Origin: Pisaster brevispinus
Lineage: Eukaryota; Echinodermata; Asteroidea; Forcipulatida; Asteriidae
NCBI GenBank assembly: GCA_023634235.1
Contig: JAMKCF010000001.1
Coordinates: forward strand, 4,405,140 to 4,469,139
Direction of reading: 5' to 3'
DNA: 64,000 bases
The notes beneath the pieces are model-generated. The model was not told the DNA's origin and did no database searches. It saw nothing but the letters and a program-made list of their open reading frames with translations. A program made the position numbers and the translations under genes. Below, in pieces: positions 55,701 through 63,345 of the stretch (position 1 is its first letter; the number at the start of each line of letters is the position of its first letter).

Positions 55701-57734
55701 TTATTGTACAAAAAAGGAACCACATTAATTTTCCTTCCAGACTCAGTTTGGTTACATTGGGTTGAATGGGAGAAAATCAAGATGGTCACACCATGATAGA
55801 GGTAATATTGGACCACTGTGGTTAACAACCGTTCTAACTAACCCATTCTTAATCGATTTCACTTAACCCTAACCCCCATTAGGGTCTCTCTACAAAGCCT
55901 GCCAAATACAACAGAATGCAACACAGTTGAAATGAGAACCATGCCAAATGCAACAAAATGCAACAAGGGATATTGTTGCATTGTGCAGCCATGCTGTCTG
56001 GGAAAGGACTGAGCAATGGTGCTTGCCCTGCTAAATGCAACAGTATGCATATAAGTGTAATGTTTAACTGTTATTATACAGTCTTTTGAATATGATTTGA
56101 ATTATGATTCTTACCTAATATTACATCATACTTCTCAATACTTTTCCCATAAAAAATATTTTGAAATACCCATTATACAGTAAGTTGTTCAGATACAATA
56201 GAAGCACCCAAACCTATATGAAGTCACTTCACTGCTGAATGCAACAAATTCAGTCCAAAAATGACATTTGACTGCCAAATGCAACTGATTACAACAACTA
56301 TTGCCATTTAGTGCATATTGTTGCATTTAGCATGGTTAGGGTTAATACAAGAGAGGATGTTCTATGGGAGGTTTATAAGCGAAACGGTCATACTTGGTGG
56401 CTCGCCAACAAAACATGGTCGATAGGCAAATCTGTTGTCTGGCTAGGTGAATGTTTTTGTGATAGCCCCTAAGCTATGGAATGCTCTACCGTTGCATAAG
56501 CGTAGTGAACAGAAACTCGGATAAAACCCCATCTTTGTAATGCCGGACTTGAGTGCTTTTAGGGGATTGTTCTTTTGTGTCTTTCTTGTTTTTGTTTTTT
56601 CTATGACCATCTAAACTCCTTCCCAACCATCTAGCATCCCTGACCATCTAAATTCCTAAAACCCTTTCATTACCATTGGCGACTTTAGTCGACTAAGCTT
56701 GCACACAAAAAAGCACTCAAGCCTGAGCACAAAGGCCATTTGTAACAAAGCTGTAGTTTTGTCCATGTTCACCCCCCATGCCCAAGCTTACCATCATTGA
56801 AAAGACAAAGATCAGATCTTTCCAATGATGGTAAAATAAAATAATATGCAGTCTCTTCTGCTATTATGCAGTCTCTTCCAATTGGAGTTGGAAGATCCGA
56901 AATGCCAAACAGGTTGTGTGCAAAAAAGTGTTTGAGATTACAGATTACACTGAGGAAAGAAAGACAAAGAACTTTTACATTTATTGCCCAATCTCATAAA
57001 GAGTATTAGCTTATATGAAAGGGAATTCAATAAGGAAGAACTTTTTCATTATTCATTTTGCTGTAAAACAATATCTTCAAGGAGATAATGGAGTTTGTAA
57101 AAATGGCCTTTGAACGGAAGCTTTCTGTTGTGTAAGAATGTGTGCTTCACGCTTGAGTGGTCAAACAATGCGGTCACCAGCGGTTGTTTACATTGGTAAC
57201 AAAAGGGTTAAACGAGTATACAGCACAGCAGCCACATTGGCGAACAGGTTGCCAACAAAGTCTACCCTCGCAGGTCCGGGTGTTGAGAGGCAATTGATAA
57301 GTGACATGAACAGGATTCAAACACCCCCCTCTGATGACTTGGCCACCACAATGACAAATCCAATCGCAACTGCAGTTTCTTGCTTGGGCAAGACTATGAC
57401 AAAGCGTGGTTCTATTCTAGTGTAAAGTTTGTACATGACCCATACTTTGTCATATACCTGCACCTCCACCCCCACCCACCTCCCTCTAACTTTCTGTATT
57501 TTAATTAAACAATTTTAACAGTAGCTTATTTTTTTAAGGAAAAGTGGAAGGTTGAAATAAATTCACTGTTAAACTTCGTCAGAAACCAATGCCAAACCAA
57601 CGCCATACACACTAGCATTCCTGTATACATGCTCAACATTGTATTTTAACCTTAGATATTTTGTTTGCATGTTTCAGGTTTGTATGTGTTGATCACATAT
57701 TGTAGCATGACTGTAGACAAGTATATCTTACCAT
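38528..57734 (-). CDS. putative kinase / BRCT-BRCT / tyrosine-recombinase-like composite gene
   Basis: Exons in transcript order: start exon 57795-57732 (ATG at its 3' end), 55567-55514, kinase 49508-49051, 48434-48277, 47772-47544, BRCT 46894-46806, 45868-45781, 45638-45558, 45070-44909, 44094-43957, 43184-43077, linkers 42253-42207 and 41734-41627, and last exon 40705-38528. From the first kinase exon to the end, every one of the eleven junctions keeps frame and has AG/GT borders. Two problems: the 55567-55514 exon ends in phase 0 but the kinase exon needs phase 2, and an in-frame TGA lies at 44032-44030. The composite could be one fusion gene, adjacent genes, or a partly decayed locus. Kinase plus BRCA1-type BRCT repeats is not an arrangement I know. 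BRCA1 normally carries an N-terminal RING, and none is seen here. Confidence 0.55.
41627..41734 (-). CDS. acidic linker exon 2
   Basis: 36 codons, SDLCNDGGDTSGSEYQPSDD then SSDSDEEESAPAATSH, between a TTTTACAAAAG acceptor and GTAAGA donor. Phase 0 at both ends, so it joins the 40705 exon directly. Ser/Asp/Glu-rich stretches with SEYQPS are also typical of the N-terminus of the recombinase-like family, so this exon may belong to that module. Confidence 0.7.
41800..42166. mobile_element. GCTCGAATTT-type MITE
   Basis: Ends AGGGCTCGAATTTGACACTG and 'aaaatcgagccct' are inverse. It sits in the intron between the two linker exons. Related copies: 51972-52350 and 21570-21700. Confidence 0.65.
42207..42253 (-). 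CDS. acidic linker exon 1
   Basis: 47 bases encoding GQSSVAESEECSSDKE (first Gly shared with the BRCT exon). Acceptor CGTATCAG and donor GAG/GTAAGG. It accepts phase 1 from the last BRCT exon and leaves in phase 0, so it bridges the BRCT pair and the recombinase module. Confidence 0.65.
42530..42930 (+). mobile_element. Penelope-like element end with hammerhead-like motif
   Basis: A TATAAATGG box (about 42850) precedes CTGACGA, a GGTCC/GGATC stem and GAAAGC at 42888-42916. The layout parallels the minus-strand motif near 11360. It lies in the intron after the last BRCT exon. Confidence 0.4.
43077..43184 (-). CDS. BRCT 2, second part
   Basis: Encodes ELNEKYRVPIVDVGWLYSCI then ESYTVTPIEEYCLFPK. 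It aligns with the end of BRCA1 BRCT2 (CEAPVVTREWVLDSVALYQ, YLIPQ), including the conserved Trp. Phase 1 in and out. Unlike BRCA1, a donor follows at once, so the reading frame continues beyond the BRCT pair. Confidence 0.85.
43720..43880. other. unclassified repeat-like sequence
   Basis: A stretch with 'gaaggaagggcattccatgc' and 'tttgaaagtttttctgccag' has the feel of a LINE 3' region (minus frames resemble decayed ORF2 tails) but could not be assigned. Confidence 0.25.
43957..44094 (-). CDS. BRCT 2, first part, with in-frame TGA
   Basis: Encodes GDANNLIKLCGATVVDAPGG F, then TGA (44032-44030), then LSSGRKCLILCLSEYDDASD IKFK. Both sides of the stop fit BRCT2 in the same frame: LCGATVVD matches BRCA1 LCGASVVK and CLILCL occupies the next beta strand. 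Splice sites are intact (CCCCTCAG, GTAATAAG). So a single nonsense change, assembly error or polymorphism interrupts an otherwise good exon. Confidence 0.7.
44395..44740 (-). mobile_element. LINE fragment
   Basis: Minus frames read RFRANMFRMGLIASPACECG AALQTAAHFTSDC, the Cys-rich C-terminal signature (..SPACDCG..QTxxHxxxxC) of non-LTR retrotransposon ORF2 proteins. No intact ORF. Confidence 0.7.
44909..45070 (-). CDS. BRCT 1 end and BRCT 1-2 linker
   Basis: Encodes WVKASLKAGSLLPEADFEVK then GDIIAGRTLAPERARTAIQP and YTVFPKGQSEG. BRCA1 has [37 protein letters not shown] in the same place, a close match that includes DFEV(K/R)GD and (P)xRAR. Phase 1 in and out. Confidence 0.9.
45187..45404. mobile_element. 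218-bp MITE (TGAGGGCG ends), copy 1
   Basis: Left TATTTTTGACCACGTGAGGG and right end CCCTCATGCGGTAAAAAATA are inverses. Copy 2 lies at 48057-48274. Confidence 0.7.
45558..45638 (-). CDS. BRCT 1, middle part
   Basis: Encodes DDECIALERSLKYFQGIAAG VWVVSLQ. The BRCA1 counterpart is [20 protein letters not shown]. Residues equivalent to BRCA1 Arg1699 and Lys1702 (phosphopeptide contacts) are kept as ERSLK. Phase 1 in and out. Confidence 0.9.
45781..45868 (-). CDS. BRCT 1, second exon
   Basis: Encodes RLVEQLAIVTNCLKTAKFDC FTTHVIVKT. THVIVKT matches BRCA1 THVVMKT. Phase 0 in, phase 1 out, with TTTTTTCCAG acceptor and GTAAAT donor. Confidence 0.88.
46280..46692 (+). mobile_element. tRNA-derived SINE, family A
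   Basis: Full copy: GTGTCGTGGCCGAGTGGATA head, GGTTCGAGTCCCGGTCGTG box B, body, and 'gcgctatataagaagcc' plus (ATT)n tail. Confidence 0.87.
46806..46894 (-). CDS. BRCT 1, first exon / kinase-BRCT junction
   Basis: Encodes EQLASTMSKKKSSPTRQVSL VAAMLNSSEL. RQVSLVAAML lies where BRCA1 has KMSMVVSGLT, the start of BRCT1. The BRCA1 Ser-Gly that binds phosphate (SGLT) is not obviously kept. It accepts phase 1 from the last kinase exon, which is the frame evidence for fusion. Confidence 0.82.
47010..47508. mobile_element. TTAA/CCC-ended MITE, copy 2
   Basis: Matches 34979-35473 over about 460 bases. Its right end GATGGTGTCACGCAGAG then TTAA is the inverse of the left end of copy 1. It lies between the kinase and BRCT exons, ending about 35 bases before the last kinase exon. 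Confidence 0.7.
47544..47772 (-). CDS. kinase domain, C-lobe end
   Basis: Encodes MAGCFLYYILTGGHVPHETT, VVRNLKAGKFQLHHL and PLQESRPSIEECINIAQ. With the preceding exon it forms DIQMAGCFLYYILTGG (the IRE1 counterpart is DIFSAGCVFYYV) and RPSIEE (the end of a kinase fold). No KEN ribonuclease domain follows, unlike IRE1 and RNase L. Phase 0 in, phase 1 out. Confidence 0.88.
48057..48274. mobile_element. 218-bp MITE (TGAGGGCG ends), copy 2
   Basis: Same element as 45187-45404. Its right end lies two bases from the donor of the middle kinase exon, so the intron's first bases are GT plus MITE end. Confidence 0.7.
48277..48434 (-). CDS. kinase domain, activation loop
   Basis: Encodes DPAGAVKIGDFGISRNIMGK, TSAFGTLCWMSAESHQ and YKKSSDIQ. 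DFG is intact. The usual APE is SAE (Pro lost), in the setting GTLCWMSAE where IRE1 has GTEGWIAPE. Phase 1 in, phase 0 out. Confidence 0.9.
48684..48745. repeat. GGGATATTTGTGGGAGAG short tandem repeat
   Basis: Three and a half copies of an 18-base unit, in the intron between the first two kinase exons. A (TTA)n run lies just before it at 48555-48580. Confidence 0.9.
49051..49508 (-). CDS. kinase domain, N-lobe and catalytic loop (IRE1/RNase L-like)
   Basis: Encodes VGNIVFSKSLSIAAGSNGAQ VYLG (glycine loop), PIAVKRVNKEC (catalytic Lys), FIYFASELCEYNMQDVIEG and HGIVHRDIKPSNVLLG (HRD). The AVKR, ASELCE and short N-lobe pattern fits the IRE1/RNase L kinase family rather than typical Ser/Thr kinases. 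Acceptor is CATTTAAG at 49508; the exon needs phase 2 entry. An internal Met (CMDDSKKRKVGN) could also serve as a start if this is the first coding exon. Donor G/GTAGGT. Confidence 0.9.
49560..50190. other. intron sequence with poly-G runs and CCATTCAAAACC motifs
   Basis: G-runs at 49667-49680 and 49722-49732, and repeated ACCATTCAAAACCATTCA units (49845-50000) that reappear at 51500-51560. No exon recognised. Confidence 0.45.
50190..50345. repeat. GAGACC hexamer array, copy 3
   Basis: (CCGAGA)n interrupted by CTGAAGGTC, starting GCAGTGTTGTAGTCGAGAC. Same boundary as copies 2 and 4. Confidence 0.75.
50350..51110. other. intron sequence, nothing recognised
   Basis: AT-rich, no recognisable exon, repeat or splice-bounded ORF. 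Confidence 0.4.
51330..51465. repeat. GAGACC hexamer array, copy 4
   Basis: AAGACCAAGACC and CCGAGACCGAGACC units, ending CTCGAGACCTACAACACTGC, the same terminal sequence as copies 2 and 3. Confidence 0.75.
51972..52350. mobile_element. GCTCGAATTT-type MITE, hit by a hairpin element
   Basis: AGGGCTCGAATTTGGGG to AATTTCGAGCCCT, inverse orientation to 41800-42166. The next element abuts its right end. Confidence 0.65.
52347..52576. repeat. large fold-back hairpin (about 78-base arms)
   Basis: Left arm GTACACAATTCGCTCTTTGC...CAGGTACAAATGTG pairs with right arm CACATTTGTACCCGC... GCAAAGAGCGAATTGTGTAC with only a few mismatches. The loop is about 70 bases. No ORF survives. Confidence 0.9.
53280..53660. 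mobile_element. TTAA-type MITE (GGCAACGTGTCCCT family), truncated
   Basis: Matches 12729-13128; keeps the right end GGCAATGTGTCCCT followed by TTAA, while the left end is interrupted. Confidence 0.6.
53861..54195 (+). mobile_element. tRNA-derived SINE, family B
   Basis: GTGGCCGAGTGGTTTAAAGC head, GGTTCGAATCCCGGTCATG box B, CTCCCCAGGGAGCTGAG body, 'gcgctatataagaac' tail and (CCGTTA)n-like extension to about 54232. Confidence 0.85.
54377..54500. mobile_element. fold-back MITE (GGCAGCAGACTTACC family), diverged
   Basis: ATGGCAGCAAACTCACCGGG and its partner CCTGGCAAGTCTGCCGCCAC. Related to 19213-19327. Confidence 0.5.
54500..55513. other. intron sequence, nothing recognised
   Basis: No repeat family or plausible splice-bounded coding exon was found. 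An exon able to correct the phase between 55514 and 49508 would be expected somewhere in 49509-55513 but was not located. Confidence 0.35.
55514..55567 (-). CDS. putative second coding exon of the composite gene
   Basis: 54 bases after ATGTTACAG, encoding DHSTEQTESVNFDAETKK, then GTATGA donor. Phase 0 at both ends. It reads on from ATG at the end of the previous exon as MDHSTEQTESV. An alternative frame ending in phase 2 (IIPLSRLNLSTLTLKQR) would fit the kinase exon instead, so the frame here is not settled. Confidence 0.45.
55863..56345. mobile_element. TTAA-flanked MITE (CCCTAACC ends)
   Basis: TTAACCCTAACC at the left and GGTTAGGGTTAA at the right are perfect inverses. The interior carries repeated 'aaatgcaacaa' motifs. 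The TTAA and CCC start suggest a piggyBac-like element. Confidence 0.65.
56350..57731. other. intron sequence, nothing recognised
   Basis: Only a weak fragment with 'gcccaatctcataaagagta' (about 56985) and a damaged SINE box B-like segment near 57310 were noticed. Confidence 0.35.
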
Positions 57735-57795
57735 TGTAAAAAGGCCGTTCACAAAGTGATCTTGCAGCACACTGAAGGAAAACTTACGAAAACCT
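57732..57795 (-). CDS. putative start exon (ATG at its 3' end)
   Basis: Between TTTCTTCAG and an ATG/GTAAGA donor. The final codon is an ATG in a good context (ACAATGG). Of the three frames upstream, only one is open, so the exon is mostly 5' UTR or reads GFRKFSFSVLQDHFVNGLFT before that Met. Confidence 0.45.
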
Positions 57796-58355
57796 CTGAA
57801 GAAAGTGCAAAAAGAAAAATGAGCTACATTTTTAAGTCGGATAAAAAAGATGTATTTTATTTACTTATTTACTGAATGATTTATTTTGCTCAAAGGCACG
57901 CCGATACTGTGACAAACAAAATATAGTTAAAGGCAACACATACACAGAGCACCACGCCGCGGTTGCACGCCTAGCCCAGCGCAACCCAGCTGCCTTAGGC
58001 CTTGAGCACACAGCTCGGTCCCGGCAACAACACACGAACCCGCTCCGCTACACAGCCCTCTCTCGGAATATAATACAGTAGGGTCGTTGCACTTAACCCA
58101 GTTCAACTACACTGCAGTACAGCTAGCTCCGGCTGATCGTCTTGTGTATTTATCACGACGATCGCCTGCACGCGCACAGCCTTAAAACAACGCTGCCTAA
58201 AATGCACAAATTGATGAACAACTCTCAAATACTTACTGAAATTGCTGCACAGAATGAATTTCTGGAACAAGTGCCTGTCTGTAACCCCAACACAGCAGCT
58301 TTTATCACGCTTTCCTGAAAGCCATGTGCACGCCCAACAGCGCACAATATCTTAC

Positions 58356-58470
58356 ATAAACTTAAGTATTCTTCTTTAAAGTAACGGGCAACTAGCCCAA
58401 CTGAACTACAACTACCGCACAAATCAGAGTTCACCTGACTTCTCGTGGCGCGAACTTGCACCTTGCACCA
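58356..58470 (-). other. probable 5' UTR exon of the composite gene
   Basis: A strong donor (TTTAT/GTAAGATATTG) at 58356-58345 is the only one downstream of the promoter-like block. The upstream limit is unknown. Confidence 0.4.
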
Positions 58471-58540
58471 ACCCTATTGGTGCAAGCCAAACACATGACC
58501 AATGACGTCGTTCACATATCACGTGCGACGTCACATGACT
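58462..58540. promoter_or_regulatory. CRE/E-box/CCAAT promoter-like block
   Basis: Contains TGACGTCG at 58503-58510, CACGTG at 58520-58525, CGACGTCA at 58526-58533 and a CCAAT (as ATTGG) near 58476 within the palindrome CTTGCACCAA...TTGGTGCAAG (58462-58487). Such a cluster is typical of housekeeping or CREB/ATF-driven promoters and could serve genes in both directions. Confidence 0.55.
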
Positions 58541-58617
58541 AAACAAACTCATGCAATTCCATCCCAGTATTACTATTAGTTGGTAATAGTGATAGTAACT
58601 AAGCCTGGTATTACTTA

Positions 58618-58995
58618 GGCCGTATCCGAAACGGCGATCATTTCAAAATTTGTTCATTTTTGTAGGTTACACTTTTGGTAATTTTCAAAGACCAGTATTC
58701 TCACTTGGTGTATAATCCCAACATATGCATAAAATAACAAGCTTGTGAAAATTTCGGCGCAATTGGTCATTGAAGTTGCTTAAAGATTTGTGTTCTTTAA
58801 CTTGAGATGTTTCTCAGATTCGGATTTGGGGGTGAAAAATTACCTCTATCTCTAAACTATATTACTTCAAAGGGTGTCGTTTCAATAATATATCGTGTAT
58901 ATAACAATATCACCAGCTCTCCAGTACTAATTAAACTCAGTTTTTTATGGTCATTAATTTTGTGAGTTACTACCAAAGGTATACCCTCCATTTAA
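58618..58995. mobile_element. MITE fragments
   Basis: Begins with the left end of the 129-bp palindromic family (GGCCGTATCCGAAACGGCGA, 58618-58640, after TTA), then a diverged copy of the GTATACCTTTGG family (58645-58995, ends 'ccaaaggtataccctcc'). Confidence 0.45.
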
Positions 58996-58999
58996 ACGA

Positions 59000-60880
59000 A
59001 AAGTTTAAATCCTTACACTATAAGCTACCAAAGTTTCCAACACTATATAAATAATAGCTGTGCCTTAAACTAAAAACACAGAACACTACAATCCCAACTA
59101 CAGTGGGCACATTTTGTGTCTTCTAGGTGTTTTTTTTTATAAGTATAATGTGTATCCAACATTAACACATACAATCAGGCACATGTGCATTTGGCCTTCC
59201 TATACTATACACATGCACAAAATTCGCATTAGAAAATATTTCAACTTTTGTTAAATTTTCCGACACTAAAATCACAATTTTAACAGAGGGCATCAAACCA
59301 CAAATTATCATTGAAACAGTCTTCAACTGGCAAGGAACTTGATGAACTAATTCAAGGATAGTTAACACTTATTTGAATAATGATGTTTTAAGATAAAAAT
59401 CTGCTCAAAATATTGATAAACCTTACCTTGTGGAGATGACAGCGGGAGGGGATGATAAGAGTGGGAGGGGATGACCTCTGACCCTCTGACCTCAAATAAT
59501 TAATAATGTCATGCATGGGGGCAGTTTGGGGGCCACCACCAATCGCAGTGCTGTGTCTGAATGTTGTACTTTAGAGATAAACGTGAACATTTCAATTTCA
59601 CAGTATAAATAATTATTATGCTAGTTATACATGTGAAAATAAAAATAGTGAATCTAATGATAAAGTACCCATTGCACTGAATAGTGTAACAACAATTAAT
59701 CAACATTTATATATCGCTTCATAAGCATAGTTTATACTCTTTAATTACAAACAGAAAAGTGATAATAAACTTCTGAAGAAAGAGCAATATTGAAGTTGAA
59801 TTAAATATATAGGTATGTTTTCAATCTATTTGTGAAAGTGTTCAGAGTCGGACGGAGAATCACGATAAAGCGGTAATCACACAATATCATATACTAAGTT
59901 TTCAAACTAAATTATATAAATACTAAGTGAAATAAAGCCTTTGTCTGAACCCTGAAGAATGAACGTTGTTTAGTTTTTTATTTTAACTTGTTAATTCTGC
60001 AAGTTAAAAAGAAAACGAAATGTATTAATTATATACAATCATAGTACGAAAACTAAGAAATAGCCATATATACACTGTTTCTCAAACGTTAATTTAGTCT
60101 TAGTTTGTGACTTTATAGAACATTGTACAGTTTATTGCGACACTTTCGAAGCCGAATATGGAGAATTTTGACTATCTTCTGTGCCGGTTCAATGCTTTTT
60201 AGACGGAGCCAACCCGTGAAGGAGGAGATGATGTCAACGCACCATCAAATCTCGAAAATTATAGTCATACAGCAAACCCTTGTGAGACCACTATCAGCCT
60301 CGTTACCATGGGCAGCGCGCCGTCTCAATACCTCTTGACACTAACCCCAGGAAGGGAAGTGCTGGCCAAAAGTGACTGCTCAGCGCACACGCTAATTGTT
60401 AACAATTTCGAGCACTTCAAGTTGTAGACGCTTGTCGGGCGCTACATAGTACCGCTAGTACAATTTTTTGTATGCGATATTAAAAATAATGAATCACGTT
60501 TTTACGTGGTCACCCTAAACTGCATACAGTTAGGCGTTATATACAAGTTTTAAAACAAAATTACGCGAGAGGGACCAATAAATTGCTCTTTGAAATGATG
60601 CGGCGTTTACAGCGCACTCACTGCGTAGTCTGTAATACAGAATGGATCAACCTCATGACTAATTAAAATATCAAATATTTTGATATTTCAAAGTCACACT
60701 TCCATGGGATTATGATCGAGCAGGGCATTCTGGGAAGTAAAGAAAAAGAATGGTGCGGCGAGATAATCACTGGGAACGAGGTGTACATCAGGCACGCCGA
60801 GATGGAACGTGCAGGAATTTACCAATGGATCTCCACATGTAAGCCGATACATGTACTGTGGAACTGAAAAGAGAGACTTA
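59000..60880. other. intergenic sequence, nothing firmly recognised
   Basis: AT-rich. A minus-strand donor-like CACAAG/GTAAGG occurs at 59428-59423. A GC-richer patch at 60130-60340 could be an exon or promoter but has no recognisable protein. Nothing is claimed. Confidence 0.35.
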
Positions 60881-60884
60881 AGAT

Positions 60885-62760
60885 ACATACGTCCAGCCAA
60901 GGTCGCATGGCTGGGCAACAAGTGGTCTTCGAATTTCTTGGTATGCTCGCTCAGCCACGGTGCGAGCAGATAAGAATTTAGGGATCGTCTTACAATTCAC
61001 GCCTATTCACACTGCTACTTCATCGAAATAATAATAATAATAATACGAGACATTTATATAGTGCATAATACAGGAGCCTCTATGCGCAACACATAACATA
61101 AAACAACGAAAATGAAATATACTAAAAGTATTTGTTATACAAAAAGAAAGATTCAAACAAATCAGTTTATGTTTTTTTAATTATGTTTAAGGAGTGTTGT
61201 GTAAAAAGAGTATATAAGTTTCTCTCCCACAGAAATCGGATTTCTGGAGTGATTTGAATTTCCAATAAAGCTATAACAACGGAAAATAAATATTTCGCAC
61301 ATCATACACATAATATTGGTATTTAGAGCTTCGATTTATATGTATAAAAAAAGGGGGGGGGCTTAATACCGGTAGTGTTTATACATGAATGAAGAGAAGG
61401 ATGATTGAGACCCATTAGGTAACCCATGTTTGTAAATTTTAATCACACAGCATTGAACATACACACAATAATACTTTTGATGAACACTGACAATTGTGCG
61501 TCACACTGTACATGTACATGTACATGTACACGTTCAAACTGCACTGTTTATTTCTTCTAAATGAGGGAACTTCTCAAGTGTCAGTACTGGTAAAACACAA
61601 TCATAATGAATGAAACATGCCATCATGGTTGAACCATGGAGGTTCCTTCCTCCATGGTTGAACCTTTACTTAATTCATGCGAAAATGAGTGCCGGGCACT
61701 GTTGGAAAAGACATGTCATTCAAGTTATTCATGTTTTTTCGTAGATTTTGTGTATTATTATCAGGATACATATTTTAAATCTTATTTAATCTGACTAAAG
61801 TTTGACTGACCATAGATTATATATATGTTTTTATTTTTGGGTAATTCTCAGTTTAACCTCTCTGGCCGGGCGTGGCTTACCATAACTGTTAAAATTAGCT
61901 GTTCCGAAACATGGTTTCATCTTTAATTAATCACCAGAAAATAACTTATTCTCACGAGGAAAGATATTCATATATCTATCATAACAGTAGCCTATGCGAG
62001 CTGTGGTTTCTACGAAATTGTTTCTGAAGACTTTCAGATATATAAATTTAGATCCATTATTCAATGAGGAAGTTTTCTCCTTGTAAAACAATCTATAATT
62101 GTCTTTATTTGTGGTTTGTAGTCGTGGTCAGAAGATGAACTGTGCAGATTTATGAACGAGGGAAAAAAAAGTAACAATTAAGGACGCGCAGAGTTTTTGG
62201 TGTCTCACATGCAAAAGTACTTGCAGGTGTCTTTGGTTGTCCCTGTGCTGTCCGGCCGGCTGTAGTATGACTCGTTGACCTTTGGCTATCCTTCCTAAAC
62301 GAACTGCTTACGTATTCTTGAGATATACATGTACGTCCAGCCAAGGTTGCATGGCTTGGTCTTCGAAAATTGTGGTATGCTCAGCCCATAGAGCAGTAGT
62401 ATGTAGGGATCGTCTTACATTTCTCGCATGTTCACACTGCTACTTCGACATCAGTTTTTTCAGATTATGTTTAACTACGGAATTGTGGTGAAAAGAGTGA
62501 TATAAACATCGTTCCTTTCCCACAGAAATTGGATTCTCTGCAGTGACACGAAGTTCCAAAAAAAGCTAAAACAACGGAAATAAATATTTGGCACATATTT
62601 ATACAGGGGACTTCTCAAGTAGACGTGTCAGTATACTACTGGAATGAAACAAAAGGAGAACCTTTACTTAGCTCATCCGAAAACAGAGCGGCAAAGACAT
62701 GTCATTCAATAGTTATTGATGTTTTTTCGTATATTTTGTGTATCTCAGGAGGAAGAGGTC
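60885..62760. repeat. segmental direct duplication (about 0.9 and 0.4 kb)
   Basis: Blocks in the same order in both copies: 'acgtccagccaagg' (60890, 62333); GGGATCGTCTTACA and 'ttcacactgctactt' (60980, 62407); 'cccacagaaat' to 'acaacggaaa' plus AATAAATATTT (61230, 62519); and 'gaacctttactta' to 'gacatgtcattcaa' (61663, 62658). A microsatellite-like 'ttatatagtgcataatacag' tail (61050) is present only in the first copy. Confidence 0.75.
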
Positions 62761-62789
62761 ATATATTTATCATAAAAGATAGCCTATAG

Positions 62790-63140
62790 GCCTATCATTG
62801 CCCAGTTTTTTAGTGTTATGTTAAATAAAATCTCAGACAGTTATACACCTTCAAAAACTGGGTAATAAAAGTGACACAGGGTAATTGACACCCAAAAACA
62901 TATTTAAAAAATATAATCTAAATTTACATCATGGGTGTCAAAATAACGCTAACAGTGACAAAGTATCTACCAACACAATTACGCTGTTATTTTATCACCA
63001 TTGATGTTAATTTTCATTCTTTTTAGGGTATGTGACAATTGCCAGTAACACCCTGATGATGTCAATTTTAACACCCCAAATTTTTTGCAATGCATGGTCA
63101 AATCGTACAGTACCTGTGTTGAGTTTTGTAAAGATCTGAC
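62790..63140. other. possible MITE with GTTTTTGGGTGTCA-like arms
   Basis: 'gacacccaaaaa' (62889) and 'gggtgtcaaaa' (62933) face each other and 'taacacc' motifs follow, suggesting a small fold-back. Weak. Confidence 0.25.
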
Positions 63141-63345
63141 TATCTATAAATGTTCAATTACATGGGAATGGCTCCACGCTATATCATAAATAAAAGACCA
63201 CCTTACATCAGCCGCGAAAAACACTTTAGTTCACTATTTCCCTCGTGTTTGGAGTGGTCTGCCAACCAATATCTGAAATTCCCTCACTCTTAATAGTATT
63301 GCCACTTCCAGGACCTTTAAAGTTCTTCCAAATTAATTATAATTA
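63140..63345 (+). mobile_element. possible LINE ORF2 tail
   Basis: Frames read GMAPRYIINKRPPYISRE, FPRVWSGLPTNI and SRTFKVLPN, resembling the RxWNSLP...FKxxLK end of non-LTR retrotransposons. Stops and frame changes are frequent. From 63345 to 64000 nothing else was recognised. Confidence 0.4.

Noticed and set aside
58225..58461. 78-codon minus ORF near the promoter block
   Set aside because: Contains a strong splice donor inside it and no domain; more likely 5' UTR.
60123..60338. 71-codon plus ORF in a GC-richer patch
   Set aside because: No recognisable protein and no clear splice sites; left as unassigned.
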